Below are positions 26,386 through 36,134 of a stretch of DNA of 64,000 bases, piece after piece. The position numbers and the translations under genes are program-made. The notes beneath the pieces are model-generated. The model was given only the letters and a program-made list of their open reading frames with translations. It did no database searches and had not been told where the DNA came from. Source of the stretch: UBA12191 sp964422295 (lineage in GTDB: Bacteria > Planctomycetota > UBA8108 > UBA1146); the NCBI GenBank assembly GCA_964422295.1, contig CAYRAM010000005.1, positions 1 to 64,000 on the forward strand, read 5' to 3'. Position 1 is the first letter of the stretch; each line of letters opens with the position of its first letter.

Positions 26386-27552
26386 ATGGTTCGATTCACG
26401 ATGTCTTCCGAGGCGCATGCTTCCTTCAGCACGAGAATGGCCGGCGCCAAGCGCTATCTCTTCATACTTCCTCTACTACTGATCCTGAGCACCTCTTCAG
26501 TGTCTGCGCAAACATTCGTCCGTGGCGATGCCAACGGCGATGGTGACACCGATTTTTACGTGGCGGATGCGGTGGAAATCCTTACCCAACTCTTTACCAG
26601 CTGCTGGTCAATCCCCTGCGACGACGCAGCTGATTCCAATGACGATGGCAATCTGGATATGGGAGATGTCATCAACATCCTGGTTCAGCGGCAATCGGGG
26701 CTCCCTCTTCCAGCCCCCTTCCCTGGCAGTGGAATCGATCCCACTGCGGATGCCCTGGGTTGCGCCGTTTCAACACCCATCTTTGCCGGTTACACCAGCA
26801 ATCCCTCTTTCCAACTGGAGGTGGTCCCCATCGGTGGTGGCAGTGGCAGCGTTGGCACCATCTTCACGTCCCAGATTCAATTGACCGTCCCTCCCGGTTT
26901 TGCAGTCACCGGAATTTCTTTTGGTGTTTGTCATGACCCGGCGGATCTTCAGCTCGTTCCAGGGAGTTTGATGAATGGACCCCTGGCTCCGAGTTACTTT
27001 CAAGTCCAGAGCCATTCCAACGGCTTCAATTGCAATGTGATCCCCACTTTTATCATGCCCGGAACGGTATACACGCCAGGTGTTCACGTGATCGCCCAGT
27101 CTCAATACCAGATTCTCACTTCCGGAAGCACGACCATTAATTTCTGCAGCATGACCGGTGTCATGCCGGTGCCCATTGCCTTGACGGCAGTGGATCTTGG
27201 TCTGATGAACGACTGCTCGATTGTTTTTGCCCCGGCTGCTGTTGGGACCATCATCAGTGCCATTCCCGCGTTTGTCCGCGGAGATACCAATGCCAGCGGC
27301 GGAGCTCCTGATCTTGGCGATGTCATCAACTCCTTGTCTTATACCTTCGGTATTCCTGGAGGAATCAGTCCTTGTGATGACGCGTCCGATGTCAATGACG
27401 ACGGTTTGCATCCGGATCTCGCCGACGCCATCTACTTGCTGGGTTACCTCTTCCCACCACCTGGGCCGCCCCCGCCGGCACCCTTCCCCAATTGTGGCAT
27501 CGACCCGACACCGGACCCGCTGGGCTGCGCATCCTTCCCGCCGTGTCCTTAA
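26386..27552 (+). CDS. Secreted dockerin-cohesin-like-dockerin protein (copy 3)
   Basis: 388 aa from ATG at 26386; ATG at 26401 or 26437 would also leave the signal peptide (RYLFILPLLLILSTSSVSAQ) intact. No strong ribosome site. Module 1: DANGDGDTDFYVAD (one residue-pair longer than usual) and DSNDDGNLDMGD, with a weak tail lacking the first Cys (GSGIDPTADALGC). Central cohesin-like module about residues 134-295, with SFGVCHDPADLQLVPG and a FCSMTGVMPVP strand. Module 3: DTNASGGAPDLGD and DVNDDGLHPDLAD, both off consensus by an inserted residue, then the tail CGIDPTPDPLGC...CP. Calcium binding by the longer loops may be altered. Confidence 0.8.
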   Translation: MVRFTMSSEAHASFSTRMAGAKRYLFILPLLLILSTSSVSAQTFVRGDANGDGDTDFYVADAVEILTQLFTSCWSIPCDDAADSNDDGNLDMGDVINILVQRQSGLPLPAPFPGSGIDPTADALGCAVSTPIFAGYTSNPSFQLEVVPIGGGSGSVGTIFTSQIQLTVPPGFAVTGISFGVCHDPADLQLVPGSLMNGPLAPSYFQVQSHSNGFNCNVIPTFIMPGTVYTPGVHVIAQSQYQILTSGSTTINFCSMTGVMPVPIALTAVDLGLMNDCSIVFAPAAVGTIISAIPAFVRGDTNASGGAPDLGDVINSLSYTFGIPGGISPCDDASDVNDDGLHPDLADAIYLLGYLFPPPGPPPPAPFPNCGIDPTPDPLGCASFPPCP

Positions 27553-28078
27553 TGACCCAAAGGCTTCCGTCATCGTTGTGGAACAGGAACAGCAGATGTG
27601 CAAGTGTTGGGTAGAGGTTGGCAGCGGCAACAACGACCGATGATTCTTCAACTTGTTGCTGTTCAGCAGAGCCCGCCCCCGACAACTTCGTTGACCCATC
27701 CTTCTGGGGATGGCATTCCGCAATGCTTGCCGGGTGAGAAATCATGCGTGGTTGAATGTGCAAATTCATCGTGAAAGTTCATTGTGGAAATTCTTCGCGG
27801 AAATTCTTCGCGAAATTGGATCGCACACGCACCGTTGAGCCGAAAAATTGTTCGATATTGAAATGAATCGCTTCAAACCCCGGAAGAAACCGGCGCTTGT
27901 TTGGTTTTCCGATCCGGCCAAACCGGTGTGACTTCGACGATACTGCCGCCGCCACACCGATCGTGACCAGAGAGGCTCGGAAACTCCCTCGCTCCCCCTT
28001 GCAAGCCGGTACAGTGACCCGAATCAGATGCGGAAGCAAGGCCCTGCCAAAAAACTCCGGGGCGTGTAAACTTCCCCC
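27553..28078. other. Intergenic region with a short tandem repeat
   Basis: 526 bases without a supported gene. GGAAATTCTTCGC occurs twice in direct tandem at 27786-27798 and 27799-27811, followed by GAAATTGG, which makes a TTCGCGAA palindrome at the join. I found no terminator or tRNA here. The promoter of the symporter gene should lie in the right-hand part. Confidence 0.4.
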
Positions 28079-30076
28079 ATGCAATTGACCACACCCGACC
28101 TGTTGATCCTTGGCCTTTACGTCGCGTTCGCCATCGGCGTCGGTGTTTACATGCGCCAAAGAGCCAGCCAAACCGCAGAAACTTTTTTTCTCGCCGGCAG
28201 AAAACTGCCGTGGTGGGTGGTGGGAACCTCGATGGTTGCCACATCCTTTGCAGCAGACACTCCGTTGGTGATTACCGGCTGGGTTCGAGACAGCGGGATC
28301 TGGAAAAATTGGCTTTGGTGGTGTTTTGCGGTCGGCGGAATGCTCACGGTGTTCCTCTTTTCACGCTACTGGCGCCGGTTGGGAGTGATGACCCAGGCAG
28401 AATTCGCCGAGTTGCGCTACGGAGGTCCTGAAGCTTCGGTCCTGAGGGCGACGCTGGGAGTTTTCCACGCGTTTCTCACCAACCCCATCGTGCTCTGCTG
28501 GGTGCTTTTGGCCGCCGTCAAAATCAGTGACGTCCTCTTCGACATCGACAAGGTCACCGCTCTCGGTGCCTGTTGTGCCATATGCCTGTCGTATTCGCTG
28601 ATGTCCGGGTTTTGGGGGGTGGCGATCACCGATTTTGTGCAGTTCATCCTCGCCATGGTCGGAGCCATCGCCCTCGCCACCATCGCCTGGAATGAAGTCG
28701 GCGGGCAACAGGAGATCCTGAAGGTCCTGGAGGGATGGGGGGACCAGGGGGAACACATTCTGGGATTCCTCCCGAGTCCCGGAGACCCTCTCCAGGAGGG
28801 TTTTTGGACGGTTCCCCTGGCTGCATGTGCGGTCTATCTGGGGGTCTCCTGGTGGGCCACCTACGGGGTCGATGGGGGCCCGGTCGTAGTTCAGCGCATC
28901 GCTGCCAGCCGCTCTCCGGCACACGGTTCGGTGGGGGTTTTGTGGTACAGCATCGCCCACTACGCCCTGCGCCCGTGGCTGTGGGTTGCGGTGGCATTGG
29001 CGTCGTTGTTGGTGGTTCCCCACGTCGAGATTTCCTCCCCGGTCAACGGCAAGATTCAGGAAATCGGAGAGAATGGCCAAACCATGATCGTCATGAAAAG
29101 TGACGGCAGCACTGAAGCCTTCTCCATCGATTCCCCTGAAGGGTGGGAGGGGGTCCAGCCGACGATTCGGGTCAATGAGGAGGATGAAGTCACGACGGAA
29201 ACGGTGATCGCCTCCACCGATTCCGAGAAGGCTTATGTCGTCATGATGGTCCGATATCTTCCTGCAGGGCTTCTGGGGCTGGTGGTTGCCAGTCTGCTGG
29301 CCGCTTTCATGTCGACCATCGACACCCATGTCAATCTGGCGGCGAGTTACTACGTCAATGATTTGCATCGACGATTTATCTCACCGGATGAAAAGGCCGG
29401 CACTTATGTCACCGTCGCCCGCATCGCCAGTGTCTTCATCCTGATCGAGGGAGCACTGCTCGCTTCCATCTCCAGCTCCATCAGCGATCTGTTCACCTTC
29501 TTCCTGGCATTCCTCGGCGGAGTCGGGCCGATCTACCTGCTGCGTTGGCTGTGGTGGCGCATCACCGCGTGGACCGAAATCGCCGCCATGCTGACCTCCA
29601 GCATCAGCACCACTGCCATCACTTTCCTCTTCAAAACGGGCTGGCCGGTGACTCCGTTGACCCCCTTGGGAAAGGTCGCCGCGGAAGGGGGCGTGATGAG
29701 CGCAGAAGGCCGCATCATCATCGTCGCCACGCTGTCGACGGCGGTCGCGCTTCTGATCACACTTTTGCGCAAAGCTCCCGATCCCCAACGACTCGTGCCT
29801 TTCTACGAAAAGGTGCGACCCGCGGGGGCGTGGGGTCCGGTGCAGGCATTGAGTAGCGAAGAACCCACACCGTTTGAAGGTGGGAGAATCTTCATCGGAA
29901 TCATCGGCGGCCTTTGCCTGGTGTGGGGGTTGACCCTCGGCTTGGGAGCCCTGCTCTTGGCCAAGCCTTGGTCGCTAAGCGCTCTCGGGCTGGCAGCGTT
30001 CGGAGCAATCGTCGTCGGCATCACCCTGCCACCGTTGCTGCAACAGGATGAAGCTCTGCGAAATTCGAACGAATGA
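28079..30076 (+). CDS. Sodium:solute symporter (SSS family) with an inserted soluble domain
   Basis: 665 aa, ATG at 28079 without a clear ribosome site. The first half is typical SSS/SLC5: an ETFFLAGRKLPWW loop, TSFAADTPL in helix 2 and SGFWGVAITDFVQFILA. A VASLLAAFMSTIDTHVNL segment later in the chain carries the Na-site serines. About 70 residues (315-385) between two membrane segments are extra: SSPVNGKIQEIG...GQTMIVMKSDG resembles a lipoyl/biotinyl-like hammerhead and ends in TVIASTDSEKAY. It has no MKM lysine motif, so it is probably not a carrier of biotin. The substrate is unknown. Its stop overlaps the GT39 gene (ATGA). Confidence 0.87.
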   Translation: MQLTTPDLLILGLYVAFAIGVGVYMRQRASQTAETFFLAGRKLPWWVVGTSMVATSFAADTPLVITGWVRDSGIWKNWLWWCFAVGGMLTVFLFSRYWRRLGVMTQAEFAELRYGGPEASVLRATLGVFHAFLTNPIVLCWVLLAAVKISDVLFDIDKVTALGACCAICLSYSLMSGFWGVAITDFVQFILAMVGAIALATIAWNEVGGQQEILKVLEGWGDQGEHILGFLPSPGDPLQEGFWTVPLAACAVYLGVSWWATYGVDGGPVVVQRIAASRSPAHGSVGVLWYSIAHYALRPWLWVAVALASLLVVPHVEISSPVNGKIQEIGENGQTMIVMKSDGSTEAFSIDSPEGWEGVQPTIRVNEEDEVTTETVIASTDSEKAYVVMMVRYLPAGLLGLVVASLLAAFMSTIDTHVNLAASYYVNDLHRRFISPDEKAGTYVTVARIASVFILIEGALLASISSSISDLFTFFLAFLGGVGPIYLLRWLWWRITAWTEIAAMLTSSISTTAITFLFKTGWPVTPLTPLGKVAAEGGVMSAEGRIIIVATLSTAVALLITLLRKAPDPQRLVPFYEKVRPAGAWGPVQALSSEEPTPFEGGRIFIGIIGGLCLVWGLTLGLGALLLAKPWSLSALGLAAFGAIVVGITLPPLLQQDEALRNSNE

Positions 30077-31392
30077 ACCCCCGCATTCCGAGTTCTTCTC
30101 TTCTGCTCTTTGCCATCGCTGTCTGGGCCGGATTTCTTTTTGTCCGCGCGACCGCTCCGGACGATCTCTACAGCCGCGACCAGATCAAGGTCGCCGGATA
30201 CGTTCTCGACATCGTCGAGAATGATGCATGGCTGTGGCAGCAAGATCACGAGGGCCGCTTCGCTTCCAAGCCACCGCTAACCCAATGGCTCGCCGCATTG
30301 GCGACAGAGGCCTACGGCAAATTCCACCGGCTGACGCTGACCTTCCCTTCGTGGATCGCTACCTTGATCACCATCCTGCTGCTGGTCGGCTGGACTGCCC
30401 AACAGTTTGGCCGCATGGCGGCGATGTGGGTGCCGCTGATGTTGCTCGCCAACAATATGGGGCTGCGGCAGATTCTCCTCGCCCGCAGTGACACCTTGTT
30501 CCAGTGCAGCATCGTTCTTCTTGCGCTCGGCGCATGGCACGCCTGGATCGATCGCGGCAAATGGGGTTGGATCTTTTTGGGGTCATTGGCTGCGCTGCTG
30601 ACGAAGGGTCCTCTGGGAATACTGATCGGCCTGCTCGGACTCATCGCAGTGCTGCTTCGCCGACGGGAATCCTCAAACCAGGAGAATCCGTCATTGCCAT
30701 GGAAGGGAATTACTGCGGCGATCGTATTGGCGTGCATCCTTCCGGCGATATGGCTCTATGCGGCAAACATCGACAGCGATGGCAAAGCCCTCGACAAGTT
30801 GCTCCATGATGAGTTGATCGCCCACTCCATCGGCGAACGTACCGCTGAGAACCAACAGGTGTGGTGGCACCATCTGCTGCCGATCGCTTGGTTTCTGAGC
30901 CGCCTGGCTCCGGCAGGTCTCTTCGCCACCGCCGCCCTTGTGCGCCTGTGGCGCAAGCCGAATCCGGACCCGCGTGTACGCAATGCGGAGTTGTTCTTGG
31001 CTTCATGGCTTGTCGGCGGGTTGATCCTCCTCTGCCTCGCCAGTCACCATCGCTTTGTCCACCTCCTCGCCATCCTGCCGCCGACCGCGGTGCTCGCCGC
31101 TGACCAAATTTCGAGGTGGTGGAAATCGGAAAGACGCTCATGGATGTGGGCGCTGGTCGCCAGTTCATCGATCCTGCCGCTGGCAGCGGTGTATCTCAAT
31201 GTCATCGATGACCACTCCCGCGACATCGTTCGCACTCGTGAATCGAGCACCTTTGTCGAGACCGCCATCGAAGAGTCCGGTTCCGCAGCCCGCCATGAAT
31301 TTTTTCGATGTCACCCGGGGATCCAGGTTCACCTCGCAACTCACCGGGATGAAATCGCCATCAACGATCTTGCCGCCACGTTGGAATCGGAT
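30073..31392 (+). CDS. GT39-type glycosyltransferase (ArnT/PMT-like), 3' end lost in assembly gap
   Basis: 440 residues are readable before the N run. ATG at 30073 overlaps the symporter stop. Family features: an N-terminal membrane helix, SRDQIKVAGYV with the acidic residue of the first periplasmic loop, FASKPPLTQWLAALA, and about nine further membrane segments, including LLTKGPLGILIGLLGLI. Such enzymes move a sugar or aminoarabinose from a polyprenyl-phosphate donor to a lipid or protein on the outer face of the inner membrane. The stop codon is not in the window's real sequence. A second family member lies at 41252. Confidence 0.83.
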
Positions 31393-31492
31393 NNNNNNNN
31401 NNNNNNNNNNNNNNNNNNNNNNNNNNNNNNNNNNNNNNNNNNNNNNNNNNNNNNNNNNNNNNNNNNNNNNNNNNNNNNNNNNNNNNNNNNNN
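31393..31492. other. Assembly gap (100 N)
   Basis: Exactly 100 N bases, the customary size for a gap of unknown length. The true gap may be of any size and may hold the end of the GT39 gene and others. Sequence after the gap (31493-31656) shows A/T-rich, partly inverted repeats (ATATGCTCAT and ATGAGTATAT) but no gene. Confidence 0.95.
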
Positions 31493-31656
31493 ACTCAAAA
31501 ATATGCTCATCAGCGCTTAAATGCTTAAATATGAGTATATAGCGCCGTTCTTGTTCGACAGGGGTTCCCCATTTATCTTGGTGGTCACCTGCCTTGTAAC
31601 TCCGAACTGGTGATTTATTGGCTGATTCCCTCATCGGATTCATAGAAGGAAGACTC

Positions 31657-34600
31657 ATGTTCCCCAAATCGACACTTTTTCAATGGGCAGCATTTCTTCT
31701 CATCATCGGATTGAGCATCTCATCGACGCAGATTTCTACTGCTGCGGATGCTCCATTTCGCAGAGGGGACATCAACGATGATTCCTCCGTGGATATCTCC
31801 GACCCCATCGTGCTGCTGGGGTACCTGTTCAACGGCGGAGAAGTGCCGGACTGTCTCGACGCAGCAGACACCAATGATGACGGCCAGCTGAATGTCGGCG
31901 ATGCCATCGCTGTTCTTGGATACATCTTTGGTGATGGTCCTACCCCACCGGCACCCGGGCCTCTGGTTTGCGGACCCGATCTCACCGACGACACCCTCGG
32001 CTGCTTTACCAGCAGTTGTGATGGGGGCGGAGACCCCCAGCGATTGGCGGCGGGGCACCTGCTCAACCGAATCGCTTACGGGCCGCTTCCGGGGCAGATC
32101 GACAGCGTCGTTGCCGACGGAATTCAGGCGACGATCATCAACCAACTCAACCCATTGCCCGGCGCGGATCCCAATCCTGTGATGGACCCCCTGGAACAGG
32201 TTTTTGCGGTTTCCATTCCTTTTGCCAACGAGACTTTCATACTCAGGCCCAATGGTCGTTACCGTTACTTCCTGGGTACAGAAGAGCCACCCACAGACTG
32301 GGCCACGCCTTCCTTCGATGACTCCACATGGCTAATGGGAACCTCCGGGTTTGGCCGGGGGGATCGCGACGACGTCACCGAGATCGATGAGATCGCCAAT
32401 GGATTGCCCTCGATTTACGCCAGAACACAATTTGTCCGACCGGTGACCACCGTGACAGCCCAGCCATTTCTGAAGATGCTCTACGACGACGGATTCGTCG
32501 CTTACCTCAACGGTGTCGAGTTTGCCCGCAGCCTCAGAACCAATGGCGTTCCCCATCTTGAAGGCAATCCACCGACCTTTGATCAATATGCCACCCAGAA
32601 TCATGAAGCCGCATTTGCCGAGTATTATCCGATCCCTGCGGGCTTGATGCAGCCGGGCCTGAATACGCTGGCGATTCAGTGTCACAACGCTCCCAACAGC
32701 GGTGATTTCACCATGCGACCACAGATCGTCTCGATGATCGAAAGCGGTGGGGCAAGATCGTACTTCCCCGCCTCCAGCAATCTGCAACGGAGCCCATTCA
32801 TCCGCGGCATTTACTCCGAGTATCAATTGCAAAAAGTGCTCGGGGAATTCTGGGAAAACCACTTCCTCACCGACGAAGACAAAGTCAATGATCTCTTTGA
32901 TGGCATTCGCAACCGCTATGGCCATCGGGTTTACGGCAGCGGCTCGGGTTCAGCGAAGATCTCCAACACTCTGGAGTTTGAAGAGTACGATTTCTTATGC
33001 GACAACGCCTTGGGTCAATTCGGGGACTTGCTCCTCTACAGTGCCAGCAGTGTTCCGATGCTGATCTATCTTGACAGCGTTTTGAACAACGCTGCAGAGC
33101 CCAACGAAAACTACGCCCGTGAAATCCTCGAATTGCACACCCTGGGTGTCGATAACGGTTACACCCAAGCGGACATCGAGGAGGTTGCCCGCATCTTCAC
33201 CGGTTGGAGTTTGACACGGATCCCCAATTCGATGGATCAGGGCTTCCCCGCTCGCGTCAACAATCCGGTGATGACGGATTTCCATTCGATGACGGAAACC
33301 GCTCTCATCGAAATCGGCGATGATTGGCGTTATTTCAAAGGGACCGAGGAACCTTCACCGGATCCCACAGGAACAAACCCGGGTACACCCACGACCCTCT
33401 GGGCCCAGCCGGGGTTCGATGATTCCACGTGGCTGATCGGTCCCACCGGTATCGGCATGGGGGACGGGGACGATGCCACCATTCTCGACGACATGGACAA
33501 CAACTACACCAGTTTCTATGCACGCAAGGTCTTCACCATCACAGACCCGGCGATGCCGGAGTACTTGGAACTGTCCGTAGATTACGATGACGGATACGTC
33601 TGCTACCTGAATGGTGTCGAAATCCAACGCAGTGGCAACATGGGGGATGCGTCTCCGCCTCCCCACACTGCAGTGACCAGTGGGGGACATGAGGCCGGTG
33701 GCCGACCGGACCTGATCGACCTGAACCACTATCGGCCGCTGCTGATGACCGGTGCCAACGTGCTCGCCTTCCAGATCCACAATCTCAGCATCACCAACAA
33801 CGATGCCTCATTCCTGCCGCGATTGACGGCTGGAGTCCCAACGGCGCGCCACATCGATTTGAATGACCGCCAGGGCAAGTGGGTCTTCCGCTTCCTGCCT
33901 GCCAATCACGATACCGGCACCAAGGTGGTCTTCCCGGGCACGCCTTACGAATTGAACATCCCCGGGGACCGTGTCGGAGTAGAAGGTGTGCAAGATGCCT
34001 TTGATCTGGTGGCGTCGCTGGAAGCTCACCCTGGAACAGCACAATTCATCTGCATAAAGTTGATCCAGAAGTTTGTCTCGGATGATATCAGCCTCGCCAA
34101 TATTGCCGATGGCAGCGCTCCCCTGGAACTGCAGGGGCTGCTCGCCAGCATGATCTCTGCGTGGTACTCAACACCGCGTCCCGGAAACATCGGGGTCGTC
34201 ATGGAAACGCTGCTCGACCCCATCGATCAGGGCAACGCCTTCTGGGATCAGCAGTTCCGCAGAAGCAAGGTCAAAACCCCGATCGAGTTTGTCATCTCGA
34301 CACTGAGGGCGCTGTCATCGCCCGCCGACAGCGACAATCTGGTGACCTGGGCCTCCGACATGGGCATGGAGATGTTTGAACGGGATGACCCCGACGGCTT
34401 CTCTGAAATCGGAACCGACTGGATCGGTACGACGACACTGTTGCAGCGCATCAATTTTGCCCGTCGCTTCGCTGCCAATGCAGACAACGACTTCCCGTGG
34501 ACACTCGCTGATTTCATTGGCGACGCCCCTCTCGGCGCACAGGAAGTTCTTGATATCTTTGATGAAGTTCTCTTCCAGGGTTCGTTGACCGAGGCGGAGC

Positions 34601-34740
34601 GATGCCTCGCGCTCGATTATCTGGAATCGGGACTGGACGGCAGTTTCCTGCCACTCGACCCCGCGGCTGCCGATTACGCAGATCGCATTCGTGACATGGT
34701 GGGCTATCTCTTTAGTTTGCCCAGATTCCAGTTCCAGTAA
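31657..34740 (+). CDS. Secreted DUF1800 protein with N-terminal dockerin-like module and two inserted beta domains
   Basis: 1027 aa, ATG at 31657 with AAGGA upstream; signal peptide to about residue 31. A dockerin-like module lies at about 34-125 (DINDDSSVDISD, DTNDDGQLNVGD, Cys tail). The DUF1800 domain starts at RLAAGHLLNRIAYGP and is broken twice. A beta domain of about 175 residues (RYFLGTEEPPTDWATPSFDD, then YDDGFVAYLNGVEFAR) sits at 32221-32745; a second similar one is at 33307-33850. Between and after them are typical DUF1800 pieces: FWENHFLT, NYAREILELHTLGV, IFTGWS and FICIKLIQKFV. DUF1800 and DUF1501 genes often pair; function not settled. Gap to next gene 16 bases. Confidence 0.88.
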   Translation: MFPKSTLFQWAAFLLIIGLSISSTQISTAADAPFRRGDINDDSSVDISDPIVLLGYLFNGGEVPDCLDAADTNDDGQLNVGDAIAVLGYIFGDGPTPPAPGPLVCGPDLTDDTLGCFTSSCDGGGDPQRLAAGHLLNRIAYGPLPGQIDSVVADGIQATIINQLNPLPGADPNPVMDPLEQVFAVSIPFANETFILRPNGRYRYFLGTEEPPTDWATPSFDDSTWLMGTSGFGRGDRDDVTEIDEIANGLPSIYARTQFVRPVTTVTAQPFLKMLYDDGFVAYLNGVEFARSLRTNGVPHLEGNPPTFDQYATQNHEAAFAEYYPIPAGLMQPGLNTLAIQCHNAPNSGDFTMRPQIVSMIESGGARSYFPASSNLQRSPFIRGIYSEYQLQKVLGEFWENHFLTDEDKVNDLFDGIRNRYGHRVYGSGSGSAKISNTLEFEEYDFLCDNALGQFGDLLLYSASSVPMLIYLDSVLNNAAEPNENYAREILELHTLGVDNGYTQADIEEVARIFTGWSLTRIPNSMDQGFPARVNNPVMTDFHSMTETALIEIGDDWRYFKGTEEPSPDPTGTNPGTPTTLWAQPGFDDSTWLIGPTGIGMGDGDDATILDDMDNNYTSFYARKVFTITDPAMPEYLELSVDYDDGYVCYLNGVEIQRSGNMGDASPPPHTAVTSGGHEAGGRPDLIDLNHYRPLLMTGANVLAFQIHNLSITNNDASFLPRLTAGVPTARHIDLNDRQGKWVFRFLPANHDTGTKVVFPGTPYELNIPGDRVGVEGVQDAFDLVASLEAHPGTAQFICIKLIQKFVSDDISLANIADGSAPLELQGLLASMISAWYSTPRPGNIGVVMETLLDPIDQGNAFWDQQFRRSKVKTPIEFVISTLRALSSPADSDNLVTWASDMGMEMFERDDPDGFSEIGTDWIGTTTLLQRINFARRFAANADNDFPWTLADFIGDAPLGAQEVLDIFDEVLFQGSLTEAERCLALDYLESGLDGSFLPLDPAAADYADRIRDMVGYLFSLPRFQFQ

Positions 34741-34756
34741 GACAAGGAGAAATGAA

Positions 34757-36124
34757 ATGATGAATCGCAGAGATCTCCTGAAGACCGGTGGCCTTGCCGC
34801 ACTGGGGCTGATCTTGCCACCCTTGGCAGGCCCCGCTTTCTTCAAGCGCAAATTGTTGGCGGGTTCTGCCGGAACCGGCAACAAAAAGATGATCTTCATC
34901 TTCCAGCGTGGCGGCAATGACGCCCTCAACACCATTCTGCCCCGTGGGGATGCGGATTACAGCGTCGCCACACGGCCAACCCTCTTCATCAACGAGACCC
35001 AATCGATCGACCTGGGCAACGGCTTTGCCCAGATGCACCCTGCGATGGCTCCATTGATGGAGGTCTACAACCATTCATTACTGAATGGCGTCTCTGGCCC
35101 CGGCAATTTGGCGATCCTTCACAGAGTGGGTTACCCGCAGCAATCACGAAGCCACTTCAGTGCCCAGCACTTCTGGGAAAATGGTGTTCCCGGAGATGAG
35201 CAGCTGGATGAAGGTCTGCTCTACCGCCGCTTCGCCAGCATTCCCGGATTCACTGATCTTCCCTTCGCCGGAGCTTACCTCGACGACAGCCTGCCGACTG
35301 CGCTCCGCGGCGCGACTCCCTTGCCCGCCTTCCCGGGTACGGCGGACTACTCCTTCGCTGGCAACTTTGCAGAGGTTGAAAAGTTTCTCGGCCAGTTGCC
35401 GAGTACTCCTGGCGGCACCGACGGCAGAGGTCTCTACGGCGCCTACGGCGGCAAGCCGGATATGGAAAATGGCCGTTACCGTGATCTGCTGATGCCGACC
35501 GGGGTCAAACTGGGTGAGTCGGTCAGCGTTGTTCAGCAAGCTTTGGCACAAGGACCTTACGTGCCTGAAAATGGTGCGGCCTACCCCGCCAACACCTTCG
35601 GTACCCAACTCAGTGAAATCGCAATGCTGATGAAGCGCACTCCCGCCCAACTTCTCGGGGTCAACATCGGTGGCTGGGATACCCACACCTTCCAGGGCGG
35701 AACCCTTGGAACCCACGCCAATATCCTCGGTGATCTTGCCCAGGGAATTCAGGCCTTGTCGCGAGACCTTCAGTCCCAATGGGAGGACGTGGTCATCGTC
35801 ACCGTCTCTGAATTTGGTCGCACTTCCATCGAAAACGGCTCCAGAGGCACCGACCATGGAGCTTCATCAGTGATGTTCATCGCTGGCGGAGCGGTCCAGG
35901 GAGGGGTCTACAACTGCGATCCGACCACTTGGGAGGCTGGCGCGATGTTCACTGAGAATGACCGCTACTTGGCCGCAAATACTGATTTCAGGGTAGTCTT
36001 CTCTGAGATATTCCAGCAGGTGTTTGGTGACGATCCGTCGATGATGGAACAGTTCATGCCAGGCTACGATGCGGCTGCCGCAGCGAACCCCGGCCTGTTC
36101 ACACCGCTGGGATTCCTCGGATAG
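34757..36124 (+). CDS. DUF1501 family secreted protein (Tat)
   Basis: 455 aa; two adjacent ATGs at 34757 and 34760, with AAGGAGA upstream. NRRDLLKTGGLAALGLILPP is a Tat signal. The mature part has the DUF1501 pattern: KKMIFIFQRGGNDALNTI near the start, HPAMAPL, SRSHFSAQHFWENG, IGGWDTH, VVIVTVSEFGRTSIEN and RGTDHGASSVMFI. The layout recalls the alkaline-phosphatase/sulfatase superfamily, with Asp and His in metal-site-like places. Second gene of the operon with DUF1800 and the cupredoxin-like gene. Known only as a recurring partner of DUF1800; substrate unknown. Confidence 0.92.
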   Translation: MMNRRDLLKTGGLAALGLILPPLAGPAFFKRKLLAGSAGTGNKKMIFIFQRGGNDALNTILPRGDADYSVATRPTLFINETQSIDLGNGFAQMHPAMAPLMEVYNHSLLNGVSGPGNLAILHRVGYPQQSRSHFSAQHFWENGVPGDEQLDEGLLYRRFASIPGFTDLPFAGAYLDDSLPTALRGATPLPAFPGTADYSFAGNFAEVEKFLGQLPSTPGGTDGRGLYGAYGGKPDMENGRYRDLLMPTGVKLGESVSVVQQALAQGPYVPENGAAYPANTFGTQLSEIAMLMKRTPAQLLGVNIGGWDTHTFQGGTLGTHANILGDLAQGIQALSRDLQSQWEDVVIVTVSEFGRTSIENGSRGTDHGASSVMFIAGGAVQGGVYNCDPTTWEAGAMFTENDRYLAANTDFRVVFSEIFQQVFGDDPSMMEQFMPGYDAAAAANPGLFTPLGFLG

Positions 36125-36134
36125 GGAGAGCCCG

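Noticed and set aside
19338..27552. Classical cellulosome locus
   Set aside because: No glycoside hydrolase, carbohydrate-binding module of known type or scaffoldin with multiple cohesins is present; only cohesin-like and dockerin-like modules.
27786..27811. Two tandem 13-base copies as a CRISPR or phase-variation repeat
   Set aside because: Only two copies with no spacer; too little to call either.
27779..28171. 130-codon minus-strand frame in the intergenic region before the symporter
   Set aside because: Overlaps the start of the symporter gene, has no ribosome site and shows no family pattern.
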